Positions 7,382 through 7,756 of a DNA stretch of 7,756 nucleotides are shown here, piece by piece (positions within the stretch are counted from its first letter, which is position 1; each line of letters begins with the position of its first letter). The stretch comes from Thiotrichales bacterium (GTDB lineage Bacteria; Pseudomonadota; Gammaproteobacteria; PS1; Pseudothioglobaceae): contig PASI01000023.1 in NCBI GenBank assembly GCA_002711905.1, positions 31,669 through 39,424 on the forward strand. Reading direction: 5' to 3'. The position numbers and the translations under genes were made by a program. The notes under the pieces were generated by a model, which did no database searches, was not told the origin of the DNA, and saw only the letters and a list, made by a program, of their open reading frames with translations.

Positions 7382-7756
7382 ATGCAAGTCAGATTGATGA
7401 TAACGGGCGGGACGATTGATAAAGTTTACAATCAATCAAATGGTGAGCTGGAATTTGATAAGACTCATTTTCCTGAAATGATTGAAAGGGCTAGAATAGA
7501 AGTCAATATCATTTCTGAAGAGTTGACCTTGATTGATAGTTTAGATATGGTTGATTCAGACCGAAATTTAATCATAGAAAGTTGTGAGAATTGCGCCGAG
7601 CAATTTATATTAATTACTCATGGTACAGATACTATGTGTGAGACTGCAAAACTTTTAGGTGAGCGAGAAATGGAGAAAACTATCGTCCTATTTGGCTCAA
7701 TGGTTCCTTATGCAGTTAATAACTCCGATGCACTTTTTAATTTTGGCTGTGCGTTA
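7382..7756 (+). CDS. Short-type asparaginase-like protein, N-terminal domain, 3' partial
   Basis: An open frame of 125 codons runs off the window end. It carries both threonine motifs of the asparaginase/glutaminase family: TGGTID with nucleophile Thr11 (8-13) and THGTDTM with Thr82-Asp83 (79-85), then VLFGSMVPY (102-110) and NSDALFNFGCAL at the edge. The DSLDMVDSDR segment (52-61) and close spacing of the motifs fit the small single-domain asparaginase-like group of about 160 residues, rather than two-domain AnsA/AnsB enzymes, so perhaps 35-40 residues are missing. Whether such short forms hydrolyse asparagine is not settled. It lies 35 nt after yggS, same strand, possibly in the same operon. 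Confidence 0.88.
   Translation, partial: MQVRLMITGGTIDKVYNQSNGELEFDKTHFPEMIERARIEVNIISEELTLIDSLDMVDSDRNLIIESCENCAEQFILITHGTDTMCETAKLLGEREMEKTIVLFGSMVPYAVNNSDALFNFGCAL

Overview
The window is a gene-dense, AT-rich stretch of bacterial chromosome. It has no RNA genes, no insertion sequences and no recognisable repeat arrays. Gene content (rdgB-hemW pair, E. coli-length RpiA, arginine-sensitive-type ArgB, YggS, and a TusA / split YeeE-YedE / DsrE2-like sulfur cluster), short spacers and low GC suggest a small-genome gammaproteobacterium. A marine sulfur oxidiser of the SUP05/Thioglobus kind is my best guess. That placement is inference from gene content and style; no marker gene is present to prove it.

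Layout. (1) Positions 1-731, + strand: the last 27 codons of an unidentified gene overlap a HAD-IB phosphatase. (2) Positions 733-1988, - strand, read right to left: two half-size YeeE/YedE membrane proteins (ATGA overlap), a TusA-like sulfur carrier, and a 45-residue ORF that looks like only the C-terminal end of a DsrE2 protein. This last ORF is absent from a simple long-ORF view. Together they look like a thiosulfate or sulfane-sulfur import and relay module with one broken or miniaturised member. (3) Positions 2029-2688, - strand: rpiA, 40 nt upstream of the sulfur genes and possibly co-transcribed with them. (4) Positions 2725-4438, + strand: rdgB and hemW, overlapping by 8 nt and divergent from rpiA across a 36-nt spacer. 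(5) Positions 4503-4928, + strand: a small DUF4396-like membrane protein with conserved-looking Cys and His. (6) Positions 4978-7346, + strand: argB, a PyrK-like iron-sulfur flavoprotein and yggS, each overlapping the next. They are followed after 35 nt by a short-type asparaginase-like gene cut by the window end.

How the genes fit together. The right half is housekeeping: nucleotide-pool cleaning (RdgB), heme handling (HemW), arginine synthesis (ArgB), probable electron transfer to pyrimidine synthesis (PyrK-like), PLP homeostasis (YggS) and amide hydrolysis. The left half is sulfur trafficking plus a pentose phosphate enzyme. The most interesting spot is the sulfur cluster, especially the DsrE2 remnant at 733-870. 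No convincing Rho-independent terminator was seen anywhere. No gene-free stretch exceeds 100 bases once the DsrE2-like ORF is counted.
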